Shown: positions 25,489 to 35,181, numbered from the stretch's first letter. The stretch is 48,428 nucleotides of DNA from Dehalococcoidia bacterium (GCA_030665785.1 DAOUZA010000003.1:1-48428), one strand, 5' to 3'. Notes: a model not told the origin generated them from the letters alone. Made by a program: numbers and translations.

Positions 25489-26802
25489 CTATTTCAAAAA
25501 GCCTTCATATCGCCGCATAGTTAATTGAGCTTCTACCTGCTTCATAGTATCTAAAGCAACGCCAACAACTATGAGCAGTGCCATGCTGGAAACTGTTATC
25601 GTTGCAACGTTAGTAATTTCTTTGCCAATGAAAGGCATAATTGCTACTAAAGCCAGAGAGAGGGCACCGCCAAATGTAATAAGACGGATAATACGGTCTA
25701 AATAATCAGCAGTTGCCTTTCCGGGACGAATTCCAGGGATGAAACCTCCCTGTTCTTGCAATCTCTTAGCTAAGCCCATTTGCTCGAATATTATCATGGT
25801 GTAAAAGAAAGTAAAGCCCATTACTAATAGAAAGTATGCTCCCCAGTAAATTAATCCCAAAGGGAGGGCGGCGCCAGGGTCAAAAGCATGCATCATTGTG
25901 TTCGCAAAATTCGGGGATGACGGGTTAGCAAAATAGCTAGCAATTGTTGCTGGAAGTGTCACTACAGCAATAGCAAAAATAAGAGGAATCATCCCAGCGG
26001 TATTTACCCGAAGTGGGATATAAGTTGAACCTGATTGTCGATACATGCGCCCACTGCGAAAAGTGGTGCGGGCATACTGTACAGGGATACGACGATGCGC
26101 CTCAATAAATGCGACTATAAACACTAAAGTGGCTAAAGCAAGGATAATAAAAGCAGCCACCCCCATAGGGTTATCAGAAGCAGCTAGGATGCTTTGTCCC
26201 AGCATCTCTGGCAATCCAGCTATGATACCAGCAAAGATTATTAGTGATATCCCATTTCCAATGCCTCTTTCAGTAATCAATTCACCTAACCAGACAAGAA
26301 ACATAGTGCCAGCAGTCATTGATATTATTACAGTCACAAGGGTTAGCGGGTCAAGCTCTATCACAATACCTTGTCCCCGCAGCATGGCCAGCATGCCATA
26401 ACCTTGCAAAGCCGCCAGAGGTATTGTCAGGAGGTGGGTAATGCGGTTAATTTTGTGTTGCCCAATTTCACCTTGCCGAGATAGAGCCTGAAGGTTAGGA
26501 ATGACCGGGACTAATAACTGCATAATTATCGAGGCGGTGATGTAGGGATAGACTCCCATAGCAACAATGCTGAACCTCCTCATAGCACCACCGCTAAAGA
26601 GGTCCAGCATACCAAAAAGTTGGTTTTGCTCGAAAAGTTGACTCAGGGCTGCAAGGTCTATGCCAGGCAAGGGGACATGAGCTATAAATCGAAAAGCTAC
26701 TAAAATGCCCAGGGTAAAAAGGAGCTTTTGTCTCAAGTCCGGCAACATAAACATGTCCTTCATTGCCTGGATGAGACGTGATTGAGTTTCCCTACGCTGC
26801 AT
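25489..26802 (-). CDS. secY: Protein translocase subunit SecY
   Basis: The protein has 437 residues and ten membrane helices. VPLPGIDLAAL and LGVYPYITASIIMQLL-type sequence at the plug and helix 2 (here MGVYPYITASIIMQLL) identify it. ERGIGNGISLIIFAGI and GFIPGIRPGKATADYLDRI confirm the family. It forms the protein-conducting channel with SecE and SecG. The start codon follows the rplO TAA directly. SecD and SecF lie elsewhere in the window (5.1-7.3 kb). Confidence 0.97.
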   Translation of the reverse strand: MQRRETQSRLIQAMKDMFMLPDLRQKLLFTLGILVAFRFIAHVPLPGIDLAALSQLFEQNQLFGMLDLFSGGAMRRFSIVAMGVYPYITASIIMQLLVPVIPNLQALSRQGEIGQHKINRITHLLTIPLAALQGYGMLAMLRGQGIVIELDPLTLVTVIISMTAGTMFLVWLGELITERGIGNGISLIIFAGIIAGLPEMLGQSILAASDNPMGVAAFIILALATLVFIVAFIEAHRRIPVQYARTTFRSGRMYRQSGSTYIPLRVNTAGMIPLIFAIAVVTLPATIASYFANPSSPNFANTMMHAFDPGAALPLGLIYWGAYFLLVMGFTFFYTMIIFEQMGLAKRLQEQGGFIPGIRPGKATADYLDRIIRLITFGGALSLALVAIMPFIGKEITNVATITVSSMALLIVVGVALDTMKQVEAQLTMRRYEGFLK

Positions 26803-27246
26803 TTAAATCTCTTCTACCTTGCCACCGGCAGATAATATCTTCTTTCGCGCAGCAGTAGACAGTTTGTCAGTTTTCACAGACAACGAGTAATGGACGTCAC
26901 CAGTACCCAAAATCTTGACAGGATTCTTTAATGACTCAATTAACCCTGCTTCGAAGAGCTTCTCTCTGGTTACCTCGGTATTAGGAGGAAATATGCTAAG
27001 CTTGCCTACATTCACAATACTATATTTCTTTTTAAAGGCATTAGTAAAACCTCTTTTCCCAGGTAATCGCTTTATAAGAGGCAATTGCCCACCTTCAAAG
27101 CCAAGACGTACCTTACCTCCAGAGCGCGATTTTTGTCCCTTGCACCCCCTTCCCGAATAGGTGCCATGCCCACTACTGTTCCCTCTCCCAACACGCTTCT
27201 TCTTGTGCCTAGCACCTACAGGGGGTCTTAATTCATCCTGTCTCAT
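26803..27246 (-). CDS. rplO: Large ribosomal subunit protein uL15
   Basis: The protein has 147 residues with the glycine- and basic-rich N-terminus (KKRVGRGNSSGHGTYSGRG, KGQKSRSGG) and the globular end LSAGGKVEEI. It assembles at the centre of 23S rRNA. Its ATG lies 14 nt inside the 3' end of rpsE, so there is no rpmD (uL30) between them as in many other bacteria. Confidence 0.97.
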   Translation of the reverse strand: MRQDELRPPVGARHKKKRVGRGNSSGHGTYSGRGCKGQKSRSGGKVRLGFEGGQLPLIKRLPGKRGFTNAFKKKYSIVNVGKLSIFPPNTEVTREKLFEAGLIESLKNPVKILGTGDVHYSLSVKTDKLSTAARKKILSAGGKVEEI

Positions 27247-27751
27247 CTTGCTTGTCCTTCATAGCCATTTCTGGCTTCCTCAAGTTTGCTAAGGCAAGTA
27301 TTGTTGCCTTAGCTATATTAACTCGATTAGAACTACCCAGGGATTTGCTAAGGATGTCCTTTATCCCTGCCAATTCAAGTACTGCCTTAACCGTGTTGCT
27401 AGCAATCAAGCCTGCCCCAGGTGCTGCTGGCTTGAGTAAAATCTTAGAGGCACCGAACTTGGCTAAAACTTCGTGGGGAATGGTATTATCCGCGAGTGGA
27501 ACTTCAATCAATTCCTTTTGTGCTGTTGTGCTAGCTTTGCGAATCGCTTCGGGAACACCAGTGGCTTTACTTAACCCTACTCCAACATGCCCGTTGTTAT
27601 CACCAACTACCATTAGAGCTCTGAAACGAAGACGCCGACCACCTTTAACTACCTTGCTTATACGGTCAATAGCTAGGAGCTTCTCATTAATCTCTAACCC
27701 TGAAGGGTCAATTTTAGCTTTTAGACCAATTACTTTAGTAACTGCTTTCAT
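27233..27751 (-). CDS. rpsE: Small ribosomal subunit protein uS5
   Basis: The protein has 172 residues. The double-stranded RNA-binding domain RISKVVKGGRRLRFRALM and the C-terminal PAAPGAGLIASNTVKAVLELAG are diagnostic. It helps maintain decoding fidelity and mRNA helicase activity at the entry channel. It follows rplR by 11 nt. Confidence 0.97.
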   Translation of the reverse strand: MKAVTKVIGLKAKIDPSGLEINEKLLAIDRISKVVKGGRRLRFRALMVVGDNNGHVGVGLSKATGVPEAIRKASTTAQKELIEVPLADNTIPHEVLAKFGASKILLKPAAPGAGLIASNTVKAVLELAGIKDILSKSLGSSNRVNIAKATILALANLRKPEMAMKDKQDETG

Positions 27752-27762
27752 TCTTAGTAACC

Positions 27763-28128
27763 TTAAATTTTCAATCCTGCTTGCCTGGCAGCTTCACCTA
27801 AAGCTTTCACTCGCCCATGATATTTGTATCCACCTCTATCGAAAACTACCTGCCTAATATCTTTGTCTATTGCTTTTTGAGCAACCAATGAACCTACAAA
27901 CTCAGCTCTCCTTATTTTTGCCTCCTGTCCAAGTTTCTCCCTTGCAATAGGTTCAAGAGTACTTGCCGAAGCCAATGTCTTTCCTGAAGAATCATCTATG
28001 ATTTGCGCATATATATGATTCAAACTTCGGAAAACGGATAATCTAGGGCAAGATGCTGTACCTGATATTTTCCTCCTTACTCGCTTATGCCGTTCTCGCC
28101 GAAGCGCTCTTGAATTTGTTTTAAGCAT
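27763..28128 (-). CDS. rplR: Large ribosomal subunit protein uL18
   Basis: The protein has 121 residues. It starts with a basic [14 protein letters not shown] segment and has [18 protein letters not shown] and [20 protein letters not shown]. It carries 5S rRNA to the large subunit together with uL5. It has normal length and conserved position between rplF and rpsE. Confidence 0.97.
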   Translation of the reverse strand: MLKTNSRALRRERHKRVRRKISGTASCPRLSVFRSLNHIYAQIIDDSSGKTLASASTLEPIAREKLGQEAKIRRAEFVGSLVAQKAIDKDIRQVVFDRGGYKYHGRVKALGEAARQAGLKI

Positions 28129-28136
28129 TATATTTA

Positions 28137-28688
28137 CTATCCTCCGGCTACTGCCTTACCAGCTTTGCCGGGCTTGAGCCGAATTTGCTCCCCACCATAT
28201 CTAATCCCCTTTCCTTTATAGCAATCTGCAGGGCGTATAGCTCTGATTTCAGCAGCTACTCTCCCCACAACTTGCTTATCAATACCCTTAATGTAAATAC
28301 GGTTTGTTCCCTCAATGGAAATGGAAACATTGGAGGGAATTTGGTACTCTACAGGATGACTATACCCGATTTGAAATGATAATTTATCACCTTTTTCCTG
28401 CACCCTGTAACCCACTCCCTTTATCTCTAGAACTTTCTCAAAACCTTTACTAACTCCTTCAACCATATTAGCAAGTAAACTACGAGTAAGCCCATGTAAA
28501 GAGCGGTGCATTTTATCGTCCCTCCTCCGGGACACTACTATATTCCCTTCCTCTAATTTAATAGACATGTCTGGGTGAAAACAACGATAAATTTCTCCCT
28601 TGCTCCCTTTTACCGTCACCTTATTCCCTTCAATATTCACCTGTGCATCTTCAGGCACCGGGATAGGAAATAATCCAATGCGAGACAT
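28137..28688 (-). CDS. rplF: Large ribosomal subunit protein uL6
   Basis: The protein has 183 residues from the ATG at 28688, beginning [17 protein letters not shown]. The duplicated fold shows [12 protein letters not shown] in the first half and [19 protein letters not shown] at the end. It lies near the GTPase-factor binding site of the 50S subunit. The frame extends to an upstream ATG at 28712, rejected because the family N-terminus starts at 28688. Confidence 0.97.
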   Translation of the reverse strand: MSRIGLFPIPVPEDAQVNIEGNKVTVKGSKGEIYRCFHPDMSIKLEEGNIVVSRRRDDKMHRSLHGLTRSLLANMVEGVSKGFEKVLEIKGVGYRVQEKGDKLSFQIGYSHPVEYQIPSNVSISIEGTNRIYIKGIDKQVVGRVAAEIRAIRPADCYKGKGIRYGGEQIRLKPGKAGKAVAGG

Positions 28689-28705
28689 ATTACTTAACCT
28701 CCAGA

Positions 28706-29104
28706 CTACCACACATAAAGTAAAAGCTCACCCCCGAGACCAAGCTGCCATGCTTTCTGACCGGTCATAATGCCTTTAGAGGTAGACAAAATAGCAATAC
28801 CCAGTCCTCCGTAAACACGAGGAATTTCCCCCTTACCAACGTAGACTCTCAAGCCAGGTTTGCTAACCTTTTCCAATCCCAGCAGTGCTGGTTGTTCCTC
28901 TATATACTTGAGATATACTTTTATCGTTGACTGTGGCTTACCTTTAATTACTTCATAATCCTGAATAAACCCCTCGTTTTTAAAAATTTTAGCTATGGAT
29001 AATTTTATTTTAGAGGAGGGTATGAGGGCATTATCATGCCTCACCATGATGGCGTTACGGATTCGAGTCAACATATCAGCGATTGGGTCAGTGCCTACCA
29101 TCAT
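28706..29104 (-). CDS. rpsH: Small ribosomal subunit protein uS8
   Basis: The protein has 132 residues. [13 protein letters not shown] at the N-terminus and [17 protein letters not shown] with GGELLLYVW at the end identify it. It binds the central domain of 16S rRNA and in many bacteria represses the spc operon. The ATG at 29104 has GTGAGG at 5-nt spacing; a second ATG follows immediately. Confidence 0.97.
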   Translation of the reverse strand: MMVGTDPIADMLTRIRNAIMVRHDNALIPSSKIKLSIAKIFKNEGFIQDYEVIKGKPQSTIKVYLKYIEEQPALLGLEKVSKPGLRVYVGKGEIPRVYGGLGIAILSTSKGIMTGQKAWQLGLGGELLLYVW

Positions 29105-29114
29105 AATATAATCC

Positions 29115-29300
29115 TCACCAACTCGACTTTCTCACTCCAGGAATCTGCCCAGTTGCGGCAAGCTCCCGAAAACAGATGCGGCACAAGCCAAATTTGCGCA
29201 TATAAGCACGCGGGCGTCCACATAATTTGCAACGATTACGTTGCTGAACCCTGTATTTCGGGGAGCGCTTTGACTTTACGATCTTAGCTACCTTAGCCAT
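29115..29300 (-). CDS. rpsZ: Small ribosomal subunit protein uS14, zinc-binding type (61 aa)
   Basis: The protein has 61 residues. Cys24, Cys27, Cys40 and Cys43 (CKLC and CRIC) form the zinc ribbon of the short type Z uS14, with [18 protein letters not shown] at the end. It binds the 30S head. Its start overlaps the rplE stop by 8 nt. This is the C+ form, as for uS4 and bL36 in this cluster. Confidence 0.96.
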   Translation of the reverse strand: MAKVAKIVKSKRSPKYRVQQRNRCKLCGRPRAYMRKFGLCRICFRELAATGQIPGVRKSSW

Positions 29301-29844
29301 TGCTTTTACCCTTAAAAGGCATGCCCAAGAATTCTAATAGGCTCATTGATTCTTCGCTAGTCTTGGCAGTAGTCACTATAGTTACCTGGAGTCCACGAAT
29401 CTTATCTACCTTATCATATTCAATCTCGGGAAAAACTATTTGCTCCCGCATACCTAAATTATAATTGCCATGACTATCAAAAGAGGTTCTCAATACCCCT
29501 TGAAAATCACGAAAACGTGGCAAGGTTATATTAATTAATTTATCCAGAAAATCGTACATTCGTATGCCACGCAGTGTGACCATCATCCCAATAGGCATGC
29601 CGGTTCTCAACTTAAATGAGGCGATAGATTTCTTTGCCTGTGTAAGTACAGGCTTTTGCCCCGCGATTGTTGTTAAATCCTTTTCAGCCGATTCAAGTGC
29701 CTTGGGATTTTGTATCGCTTCTCCCAAACCGATGCTCAAAACAATTTTCTCTAACCTAGGCACTTGCATTATGTTGTCGTAACTAAATTTCTCTTTAAGC
29801 CGAGGAACCACTTCTTTTAGGTATTTCTCCTTTAGTCGAGCCAT
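29293..29844 (-). CDS. rplE: Large ribosomal subunit protein uL5
   Basis: The protein has 183 residues from the ATG at 29844 ([16 protein letters not shown]). It has [29 protein letters not shown] and [15 protein letters not shown]. It binds 5S rRNA and contacts the P-site tRNA. A TTG at 29859 with GAGGTG almost adjacent could add five residues; the ATG gives the usual N-terminus. Confidence 0.95.
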   Translation of the reverse strand: MARLKEKYLKEVVPRLKEKFSYDNIMQVPRLEKIVLSIGLGEAIQNPKALESAEKDLTTIAGQKPVLTQAKKSIASFKLRTGMPIGMMVTLRGIRMYDFLDKLINITLPRFRDFQGVLRTSFDSHGNYNLGMREQIVFPEIEYDKVDKIRGLQVTIVTTAKTSEESMSLLEFLGMPFKGKSNG

Positions 29845-29851
29845 GCTAGTA

Positions 29852-30163
29852 TTAATCAATCACCTCGTTACAAGAACGGCAAATTCGCACTTTTCTACCA
29901 TCATCTAGAAAACGAAACCCAACTCGTGCCGGTTTACCACATTTATCACAAAGTAGCATTACATTAGAACAATGGAGCGGAGCTTCAAGCTCAATAATGC
30001 CAGCCTGTCGGGCTGCTCCTCGAGTCCTAGAGTGACGTTTAATCAGATTAACTCCTTCCGCTATAACTTTATTCTCTTTAGGAAGAACTTTACGAACTTT
30101 CCCCTTCTTGCCCTTCTCTTTGCCAGCAATAACAACAATAGTATCGTTTTTCCTTATCTTCAT
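29852..30163 (-). CDS. rplX: Large ribosomal subunit protein uL24
   Basis: The protein has 103 residues with the KOW motif at the start ([18 protein letters not shown]). GVNLIKRH follows, and two CxxC-type pairs at the end (CDKC, CRSC) may bind zinc. It is an assembly initiator at the 5' end of 23S rRNA. Confidence 0.97.
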   Translation of the reverse strand: MKIRKNDTIVVIAGKEKGKKGKVRKVLPKENKVIAEGVNLIKRHSRTRGAARQAGIIELEAPLHCSNVMLLCDKCGKPARVGFRFLDDGRKVRICRSCNEVID

Positions 30164-30164
30164 C

Positions 30165-30533
30165 TTATACGACCTCCGGAGCCAACGAAATTATTTTAGT
30201 AAAATTCTTACCTCGAAGCTCTCTAGCCACAGGACCGAAGATACGGCTTCCTTTAGGATTATTCTTATCGCCAAGAATTACTGCAGCATTCTCATCAAAT
30301 TTAATATAAGAGCCATCTGTGCGGCGGTAAGGTTTGGCCACACGGACAACCACAGCTCGTACTATCTCACCTTGTTTCACCATACTATGCGGTATAGACC
30401 GTTTTACCGAGGCTACAATAATATCGCCAACATGAGCGTACCTTCTTTTAGTGCCACCAGGCACGTTGATACACATGATTTGCTTAGCTCCTGTATTATC
30501 AGCTACTTTAACTCTGGTGTAGGATTGAATCAT
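30165..30533 (-). CDS. rplN: Large ribosomal subunit protein uL14
   Basis: The protein has 122 residues. [34 protein letters not shown] and [13 protein letters not shown] are diagnostic. It bridges to the 30S subunit and is the docking site of RsfS-type silencing factor. It overlaps the rpsQ end by 26 nt. Confidence 0.97.
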   Translation of the reverse strand: MIQSYTRVKVADNTGAKQIMCINVPGGTKRRYAHVGDIIVASVKRSIPHSMVKQGEIVRAVVVRVAKPYRRTDGSYIKFDENAAVILGDKNNPKGSRIFGPVARELRGKNFTKIISLAPEVV

Positions 30534-30804
30534 TCTCCTGTGCTCCTGTTGGTCTCGATGTGAGTTCCACTACTCGCCATCTTTTTTCCTTAGATAGAGG
30601 GCGCATCTCCACAATCTTTACCTTGTCACCAACCTTACAAGCATTATTTTCGTCATGAGCTTTATATTTTTTGATATGCCTCATCAATTTTTTATACAAT
30701 GGATGTGTTCTTACCGTCTCTACAGCTACCACAACAGTTTTATCCATTTTGTCACTCACCACTACCCCAGTTCTAACCTTTCTTTTTCTTAAATGACTCA
30801 TCAT
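30508..30804 (-). CDS. rpsQ: Small ribosomal subunit protein uS17
   Basis: The protein has 98 residues: [38 protein letters not shown] and [21 protein letters not shown]. It is a primary 16S rRNA binder. The ATG overlaps the rpmC stop. The C-terminus is extended by about 14 residues ([16 protein letters not shown]), and that extension runs into rplN. Confidence 0.96.
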   Translation of the reverse strand: MMSHLRKRKVRTGVVVSDKMDKTVVVAVETVRTHPLYKKLMRHIKKYKAHDENNACKVGDKVKIVEMRPLSKEKRWRVVELTSRPTGAQENDSILHQS

Positions 30805-30995
30805 ATGCCAAGTTCTCTTTCTCGAAGAACAGTCTTAAGTCTGCTAATCTCCTTCTTAACTCGCGGTAACTCACGGTGATTGCCAAGTTGCCGAGTAGCT
30901 AAACGAAAACGAAGATTAAAGAGCTCTTCATGAGCCTCTTCCAATTGCTTTAACAGCTCTTCATCGCTAAAAGCACGAATTTCACTGACCTTCAA
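30801..30995 (-). CDS. rpmC: Large ribosomal subunit protein uL29
   Basis: The protein has 64 residues in a two-helix hairpin with [20 protein letters not shown] and [15 protein letters not shown]. It lies at the peptide exit tunnel near trigger factor and SRP binding sites. It overlaps rplP by 14 nt and rpsQ by 4 nt. Confidence 0.96.
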   Translation of the reverse strand: MKVSEIRAFSDEELLKQLEEAHEELFNLRFRLATRQLGNHRELPRVKKEISRLKTVLRERELGI

Positions 30996-31410
30996 TCTTC
31001 ATTTCTCCTTTTGTAATAAAGCTAGTAGCAATGGGAAGCTTGTAAGAAGCAAAATGCATTGCTTCACGAGCTAAGCTTTCACTTATGCCACCCATTTCAA
31101 AAATAACTCTGCCTCTTTTAACCACAGCTACCCAATGATCGGGAGCACCTTTGCCTCCCCCCATTCTTGTCTCTGCCGGCTTCTTGGTTACCACCTTATC
31201 CGGAAAAACGCGTAGCCATAGTTTGCCACCACGCCGTACATAGCGTACCAAAACACGTCGGGCAGCCTCAATCTGCCTTGCTGTTAGCCAAACAGATTCT
31301 TCAGCCATCAATCCAAAATCACCGAAGACCACAGTATTACCACTAGTGGCTTCCCCTTTTAAGTGACCTCTATGGACTTTACGATATTTCACCCGTTTCG
31401 GTTGTAGCAC
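30982..31410 (-). CDS. rplP: Large ribosomal subunit protein uL16
   Basis: The protein has 142 residues: [23 protein letters not shown]-like [13 protein letters not shown], and [19 protein letters not shown]. It lines the A-site tRNA elbow site. The start is a GTG at 31410, placed 32 nt inside the rpsC end. Confidence 0.96.
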   Translation of the reverse strand: MLQPKRVKYRKVHRGHLKGEATSGNTVVFGDFGLMAEESVWLTARQIEAARRVLVRYVRRGGKLWLRVFPDKVVTKKPAETRMGGGKGAPDHWVAVVKRGRVIFEMGGISESLAREAMHFASYKLPIATSFITKGEMKIEGQ

Positions 31411-32050
31411 TTTCCTTCATTACCTCCTTAGGAATATCGCCTCTATAGATCCACACCTTAACCCCGATACGTCCCATTGCCGTATGAGCTTCGACAAAAC
31501 CATAATCTATATCAGCAGATAACTTATGCAATGGCATTTGCCCTTGATGCAAAGTCTGAAAACGAGCGATCTCAGCTCCACCAAGCCTGCCACTACACTT
31601 TATCTTTATCCCCTTTGCACCTGCTTCTAAAGTTCTAAAAGCTGCCTGGCTCATTACTCGGCGAAATGGAATTCTGTTTTCGATTCGTTCAGCTATGTTT
31701 TGAGCTACTGGGTGAGCTTCAAGCTCTGGACGCTCAACCTCTCGAATAGTTAACCTGATTTTCCCATCGCTAATTTTCTCCAACTCCTTTTTTAATATTT
31801 CTATATTTTGCCCCCCTCTCCCAATAAGAATGCCAGGATGAACGGAATAAATGGTTAAACCTATCTCGTCTCCAAGCCGCTCGGTTTCCACGCGAGAAAC
31901 ACCACTAACACGGCATCTTTGTGCTATAGCCTTGCGTAATTTTAGGTCCTCCAGAAGGAAGCGGCTATAGTCCTTTTCAGCATACCATTTAGCATCCCAG
32001 TCCTGACTAATACCCAACCTAAAACCGCGTGGGTGAACTTTATGCCCCAA
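31379..32050 (-). CDS. rpsC: Small ribosomal subunit protein uS3
   Basis: The protein has 223 residues. [20 protein letters not shown] is the typical N-terminus. The KH domain has [18 protein letters not shown], and the C-domain has [19 protein letters not shown]. It forms the mRNA entry channel. The start is a TTG with GGAGGG upstream at suitable spacing. Confidence 0.96.
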   Translation of the reverse strand: MGHKVHPRGFRLGISQDWDAKWYAEKDYSRFLLEDLKLRKAIAQRCRVSGVSRVETERLGDEIGLTIYSVHPGILIGRGGQNIEILKKELEKISDGKIRLTIREVERPELEAHPVAQNIAERIENRIPFRRVMSQAAFRTLEAGAKGIKIKCSGRLGGAEIARFQTLHQGQMPLHKLSADIDYGFVEAHTAMGRIGVKVWIYRGDIPKEVMKESATTETGEIS

Positions 32051-32052
32051 GG

Positions 32053-32391
32053 TTAACTTCCCTCCTCCATAACAAACACTGTAATATGGCTAGCCCGTTT
32101 TAAAATGGGGCTTACTCGCCCTCTTGCCTGTGGGCGAAACCTCTTCAAAGTATGCCCTTGATCACAAAGGATTTCACTAATCCTAAGGTCAGCAGGAGAC
32201 ACTTGCAAATTATTTTCAGCATTAGCTGCTGCTGATTTAATCACTTTGGCCACAGCCTTAGCTGCCGGAGTAGGTAGAAAACTAAGGATTGTTAATGCCT
32301 CATCAATTTTTCTACCCCTAACTATATCAGCCACTAAACGAACTTTTTTAGGTGAGATACCAACGTCTTTAGCTACAGCTTTTACCTTCAT
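32053..32391 (-). CDS. rplV: Large ribosomal subunit protein uL22
   Basis: The protein has 112 residues: AKDVGISPKKVRLVADIVRG, VAKVIKSAAANAENN and the tunnel-lining hairpin LKRFRPQARGRVSPILKRAS. It helps shape the nascent peptide exit tunnel and the macrolide site. It lies between rpsS and rpsC with short gaps. Confidence 0.97.
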   Translation of the reverse strand: MKVKAVAKDVGISPKKVRLVADIVRGRKIDEALTILSFLPTPAAKAVAKVIKSAAANAENNLQVSPADLRISEILCDQGHTLKRFRPQARGRVSPILKRASHITVFVMEEGS

Positions 32392-32398
32392 TCACTCA

Positions 32399-32683
32399 TT
32401 ACCTCGCCTGTACAGTGACCTTAGCCTTGCTAATATGCCCTCTAAATGTTTTGGTAGGAGCAAATTCTGCCAACTTACGCCCAACCATGCCTTCAGTGAT
32501 AAAAATAGGTACGTGTCTCCTCCCGTTATGAACAGCAATAGTGTGCCCTATCATTTGGGGAAGGATAGTAGAAGCACGGGACCAGGTCTTTATTACCGTC
32601 TTCTCCCCCGAATTATTGAGCAACTCTATTTTCTTAAGTAATTTAGCATCGCAATAGGGACCTTTTTTACGTGACCTCGACAT
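32399..32683 (-). CDS. rpsS: Small ribosomal subunit protein uS19
   Basis: The protein has 94 residues: [40 protein letters not shown] and [17 protein letters not shown]. It sits in the 30S head and forms a complex with uS13. It follows rplB by 1 nt. Confidence 0.97.
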   Translation of the reverse strand: MSRSRKKGPYCDAKLLKKIELLNNSGEKTVIKTWSRASTILPQMIGHTIAVHNGRRHVPIFITEGMVGRKLAEFAPTKTFRGHISKAKVTVQAR

Positions 32684-32684
32684 T

Positions 32685-33506
32685 TCACTTCCTTCGCTTA
32701 ATAATCATTTTATCTGATTTCTTATTACGGCGTGTCTTTCGCCCCAGTGCCGGCTTCCCCCAAGGTGTTTTAGGAGGCATCCCTCGAGGACTTCTACCCT
32801 CACCTCCTCCATGAGGATGATCTCTCGGGGTCATAGCAGAACCACGAACTGTAGGACGGAACCCCAACCACCTTCGACATCCTGCCTTACCCAGCACCAA
32901 ATTCTCATGTTCAACGTTACCTAGTTGTCCAATAGTAGCCCAACAGTTATGGTGAAACTTCCGTAATTCACCCGAGGGCAACTGAAGCGAGACATATTTA
33001 CCCTCCTTACTCAATATTTGAGCAGCAGTCCCAGCGCTGTGAACAAGCTGACCACCCCTGCCAGGCTCAATTTCAATATTATGGATTAACGTGCCCGTTG
33101 GAATCAAACCGATAGGTAAGGCATTTCCTATTCTTATGTCAACTTGCTCTCCCGCCTCCACAACATCCCCCACCTGAAGACCTAAAGGAGCAAGGACATA
33201 ACGCTTTTCTCCATCAGCATAATAAATTAATGCGATCCGAGTTGAACGATTAGGATCATATTCAATGGCAGCCACTTTGCCAGGAACGCCAATTTTATCC
33301 CTCTTAAAATCGATGATTCTAAGCTTGCGTTTGGCCCCACCACCACGGTGACGTACTGTTATTACACCGCGACTATTGCGTCCCCCTTTCTTCCGCAATG
33401 GCAGGAGCAATGATTTTTCAGGAACTGCCTTAGTTATTTCCTCAAAACTAGCTTTAACCATCCCTCTCCTACTAGGAGAAGTTGGCTTGTAACTCTTTAA
33501 TGCCAC
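32685..33506 (-). CDS. rplB: Large ribosomal subunit protein uL2
   Basis: The protein has 273 residues: [19 protein letters not shown] near 39-57, [12 protein letters not shown] and the C-terminal [20 protein letters not shown] containing the conserved His of the peptidyl-transferase region. The start is GTG at 33506 with GGAGGT six bases upstream. The 128-nt gap before it, unusual in this dense cluster, holds the bS22-like gene. Confidence 0.97.
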   Translation of the reverse strand: MALKSYKPTSPSRRGMVKASFEEITKAVPEKSLLLPLRKKGGRNSRGVITVRHRGGGAKRKLRIIDFKRDKIGVPGKVAAIEYDPNRSTRIALIYYADGEKRYVLAPLGLQVGDVVEAGEQVDIRIGNALPIGLIPTGTLIHNIEIEPGRGGQLVHSAGTAAQILSKEGKYVSLQLPSGELRKFHHNCWATIGQLGNVEHENLVLGKAGCRRWLGFRPTVRGSAMTPRDHPHGGGEGRSPRGMPPKTPWGKPALGRKTRRNKKSDKMIIKRRK

Positions 33507-33526
33507 AAATTACCTCCAATTTATAT

Positions 33527-33622
33527 CTATGGATGTTTCCTCTGCCACCGAGTTTTCTTCATAAGCTTCCGATGATGATGCTTGGACATCTTCTTTTTTC
33601 TCCACTTTATTACTGACCCCAT
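33527..33622 (-). CDS. bS22-like small ribosomal protein (AURKAIP1/COX24 domain), 31 aa
   Basis: This 31-residue, very basic open frame lies between rplW and rplB. It reads MGSVIKWRKKKMSKHHHRKL followed by a KKTRWQRKHP end. That matches the AURKAIP1/COX24 domain, whose bacterial members (bS22) were seen in mycobacterial 30S structures and whose mitochondrial homologue is mS38. The MGSVIK start and the HRKL-KKTR-Q core are the conserved parts. The ATG has AAAAGG at 7-nt spacing just after the rplW stop. Its place inside the S10 operon implies co-expression with ribosomal proteins and strongly supports a ribosomal role. It is too short for default gene finders. Confidence 0.85.
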   Translation of the reverse strand: MGSVIKWRKKKMSKHHHRKLMKKTRWQRKHP

Positions 33623-33634
33623 GGTTAACCTTTT

Positions 33635-33919
33635 TTAAACACCTTCAAAGAAGCTGATCTTATCACCTGGTTCCAGAGTAACCACTGCCTTTTTCCATGG
33701 TGAACTTGTTACTTCTCTCCTACCCATTCTCTTCGTCTTTCCAGGAGTGGTTATCACGTTTACTTTAGATACCTTTACTTTAAATGCCAGCTCAATTGCC
33801 TGCTTAATTTGAGCCTTATTAGTTTCTCTAGCTACCTCAAAGACATACTTACTTCCCTCTTGAAGCAATGTAGCTTTCTCCGAAATTATGGGACGTCGTA
33901 AAACTTCATAGGGATGCAT
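33635..33919 (-). CDS. rplW: Large ribosomal subunit protein uL23
   Basis: The protein has 94 residues: LRRPIISEKATLLQEG, YVFEVARETNKAQIKQAIE and VKVSKVNVITTPGKTKRMG. It docks trigger factor and SRP at the tunnel exit. Its start overlaps the rplD stop by 14 nt. Confidence 0.97.
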   Translation of the reverse strand: MHPYEVLRRPIISEKATLLQEGSKYVFEVARETNKAQIKQAIELAFKVKVSKVNVITTPGKTKRMGRREVTSSPWKKAVVTLEPGDKISFFEGV

Positions 33920-34553
33920 GCTTAATCGCCTTTCTTCCCCAAGTTTGCTCTATTTTACGTATTGCATCAATAGTGATCATCAGTTTTTGATGAGAAAGTA
34001 AATCAGCCACATTGATCAAAGCCGAAGGTAAAACATCCACGGTAATTAAATTGTTAGCTGACTTAACTACATTTGGAGTAGCATCAGGAGTAACAATTAA
34101 TACTGAAGATTCGATGCCAAGTGCTGATAAGATGTTAATCATCTCCTTTGTTCCTGGCTTATCAAAAGTACACTCCTCAACCACTTTTATATTACCCTCT
34201 CTAACTTTAGCAGAAAGAACGCACTTTAAAGCTAGACGCCTCATTTTCTTAGGCATAGCCTGGTGATACGTACGAGGGTGGGGACCAAAAGCTACTCCCC
34301 CCCCTCTAAGAACCGGTGACCCTACAGCTCCCCTCCTTGCTCGTCCGGTATGTTTTTGCAAATAAACTTTCCTCGTGCTCCCACGGACTTCTCCCCTTGT
34401 TTTCGTGGACGCAGTACCTTGACGTTTATTAGCTAATTGCCTCACTAATGCTTGATGAACCACAGCATCATTAAAAGGAAGACCGAAGATATCATCGCTA
34501 ATCTCTAGTTGTGTAACAACTTCACCGGATAGATTATGAACTGGGACTTGCAT
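33906..34553 (-). CDS. rplD: Large ribosomal subunit protein uL4
   Basis: The protein has 215 residues: the tunnel-reaching loop region KRQGTASTKTRGEVRGSTRK, GRARRGAVGSPVLRGGGVAFGP in two parts, and the DVLSALKV-type end (here DLLSHQKLMITIDAIRKIE). It lines the exit tunnel opposite uL22 and in some bacteria represses the S10 operon. Its ATG follows the rplC TAA directly, with GGAGGAAG inside rplC. Confidence 0.96.
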   Translation of the reverse strand: MQVPVHNLSGEVVTQLEISDDIFGLPFNDAVVHQALVRQLANKRQGTASTKTRGEVRGSTRKVYLQKHTGRARRGAVGSPVLRGGGVAFGPHPRTYHQAMPKKMRRLALKCVLSAKVREGNIKVVEECTFDKPGTKEMINILSALGIESSVLIVTPDATPNVVKSANNLITVDVLPSALINVADLLSHQKLMITIDAIRKIEQTWGRKAIKHASL

Positions 34554-35174
34554 TTATACTTCCTCCACTTTCTCAATAAACAATAATCCCTTATTAGCTC
34601 CGGGTACGGCACCCTTTAATAAAAGCAGGCTGCGATTCGAATCAGCTTCGATGACCTCTACATTATGCACGGTTACTTTCCTCGCCCCCATATGTCCAGC
34701 CATACGCTTTCCTTTAAACACCCTGCCTGGATAGGTGGTAGCACCGATTGACCCTGGAGCACGATGACGGTCAGATTGCCCATGCGTTTTTGGTCCTCCG
34801 GCAAAATGATGGCGTTTTACTACACCAGCAAAGCCCTTTCCCTTAGAGAAACCACTTACATTTACTAAGTCACCTTTTCCCAAAAATCCGACATCCATTT
34901 GCTGACCACGCTGATATGAGCTAACATCGTCGGTCTTAAACTCATGAAGATAACGAACTTCCTCCATATCTTTGAGGTGTCCAGATTGAGGCGAGTTAAG
35001 ATGGCTTACCTTCCCAAAACCAAGCTGGATAGCATTATATCCATCCTTGCTTTCACTCTTCACCTGGGTGACAAAACAAGGACCAGCTTCAATAGCAGTT
35101 ACTGCTGCCGCTTCGCCATTTTCCAGGAAAACTTGTGTCATACCTATCTTCTTGCCAATAATGCCTTGAACCAT
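34554..35174 (-). CDS. rplC: Large ribosomal subunit protein uL3
   Basis: The protein has 206 residues: GIIGKKIGMTQVFLENGEA, FSKGKGFAGVVKRHHFAGG, HGQSDRHRAPGSIGATTYPG and GRVFKGKRMAGHMGARKVTV. It reaches close to the peptidyl-transferase centre and starts large-subunit assembly. It follows rpsJ by 7 nt. Confidence 0.97.
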   Translation of the reverse strand: MVQGIIGKKIGMTQVFLENGEAAAVTAIEAGPCFVTQVKSESKDGYNAIQLGFGKVSHLNSPQSGHLKDMEEVRYLHEFKTDDVSSYQRGQQMDVGFLGKGDLVNVSGFSKGKGFAGVVKRHHFAGGPKTHGQSDRHRAPGSIGATTYPGRVFKGKRMAGHMGARKVTVHNVEVIEADSNRSLLLLKGAVPGANKGLLFIEKVEEV

Positions 35175-35181
35175 CGCTTTA

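Noticed and set aside
27252-27857. A 201-codon plus-strand frame opposite rpsE and rplR
   Set aside because: It is antisense to two certain ribosomal protein genes and crosses their boundary.
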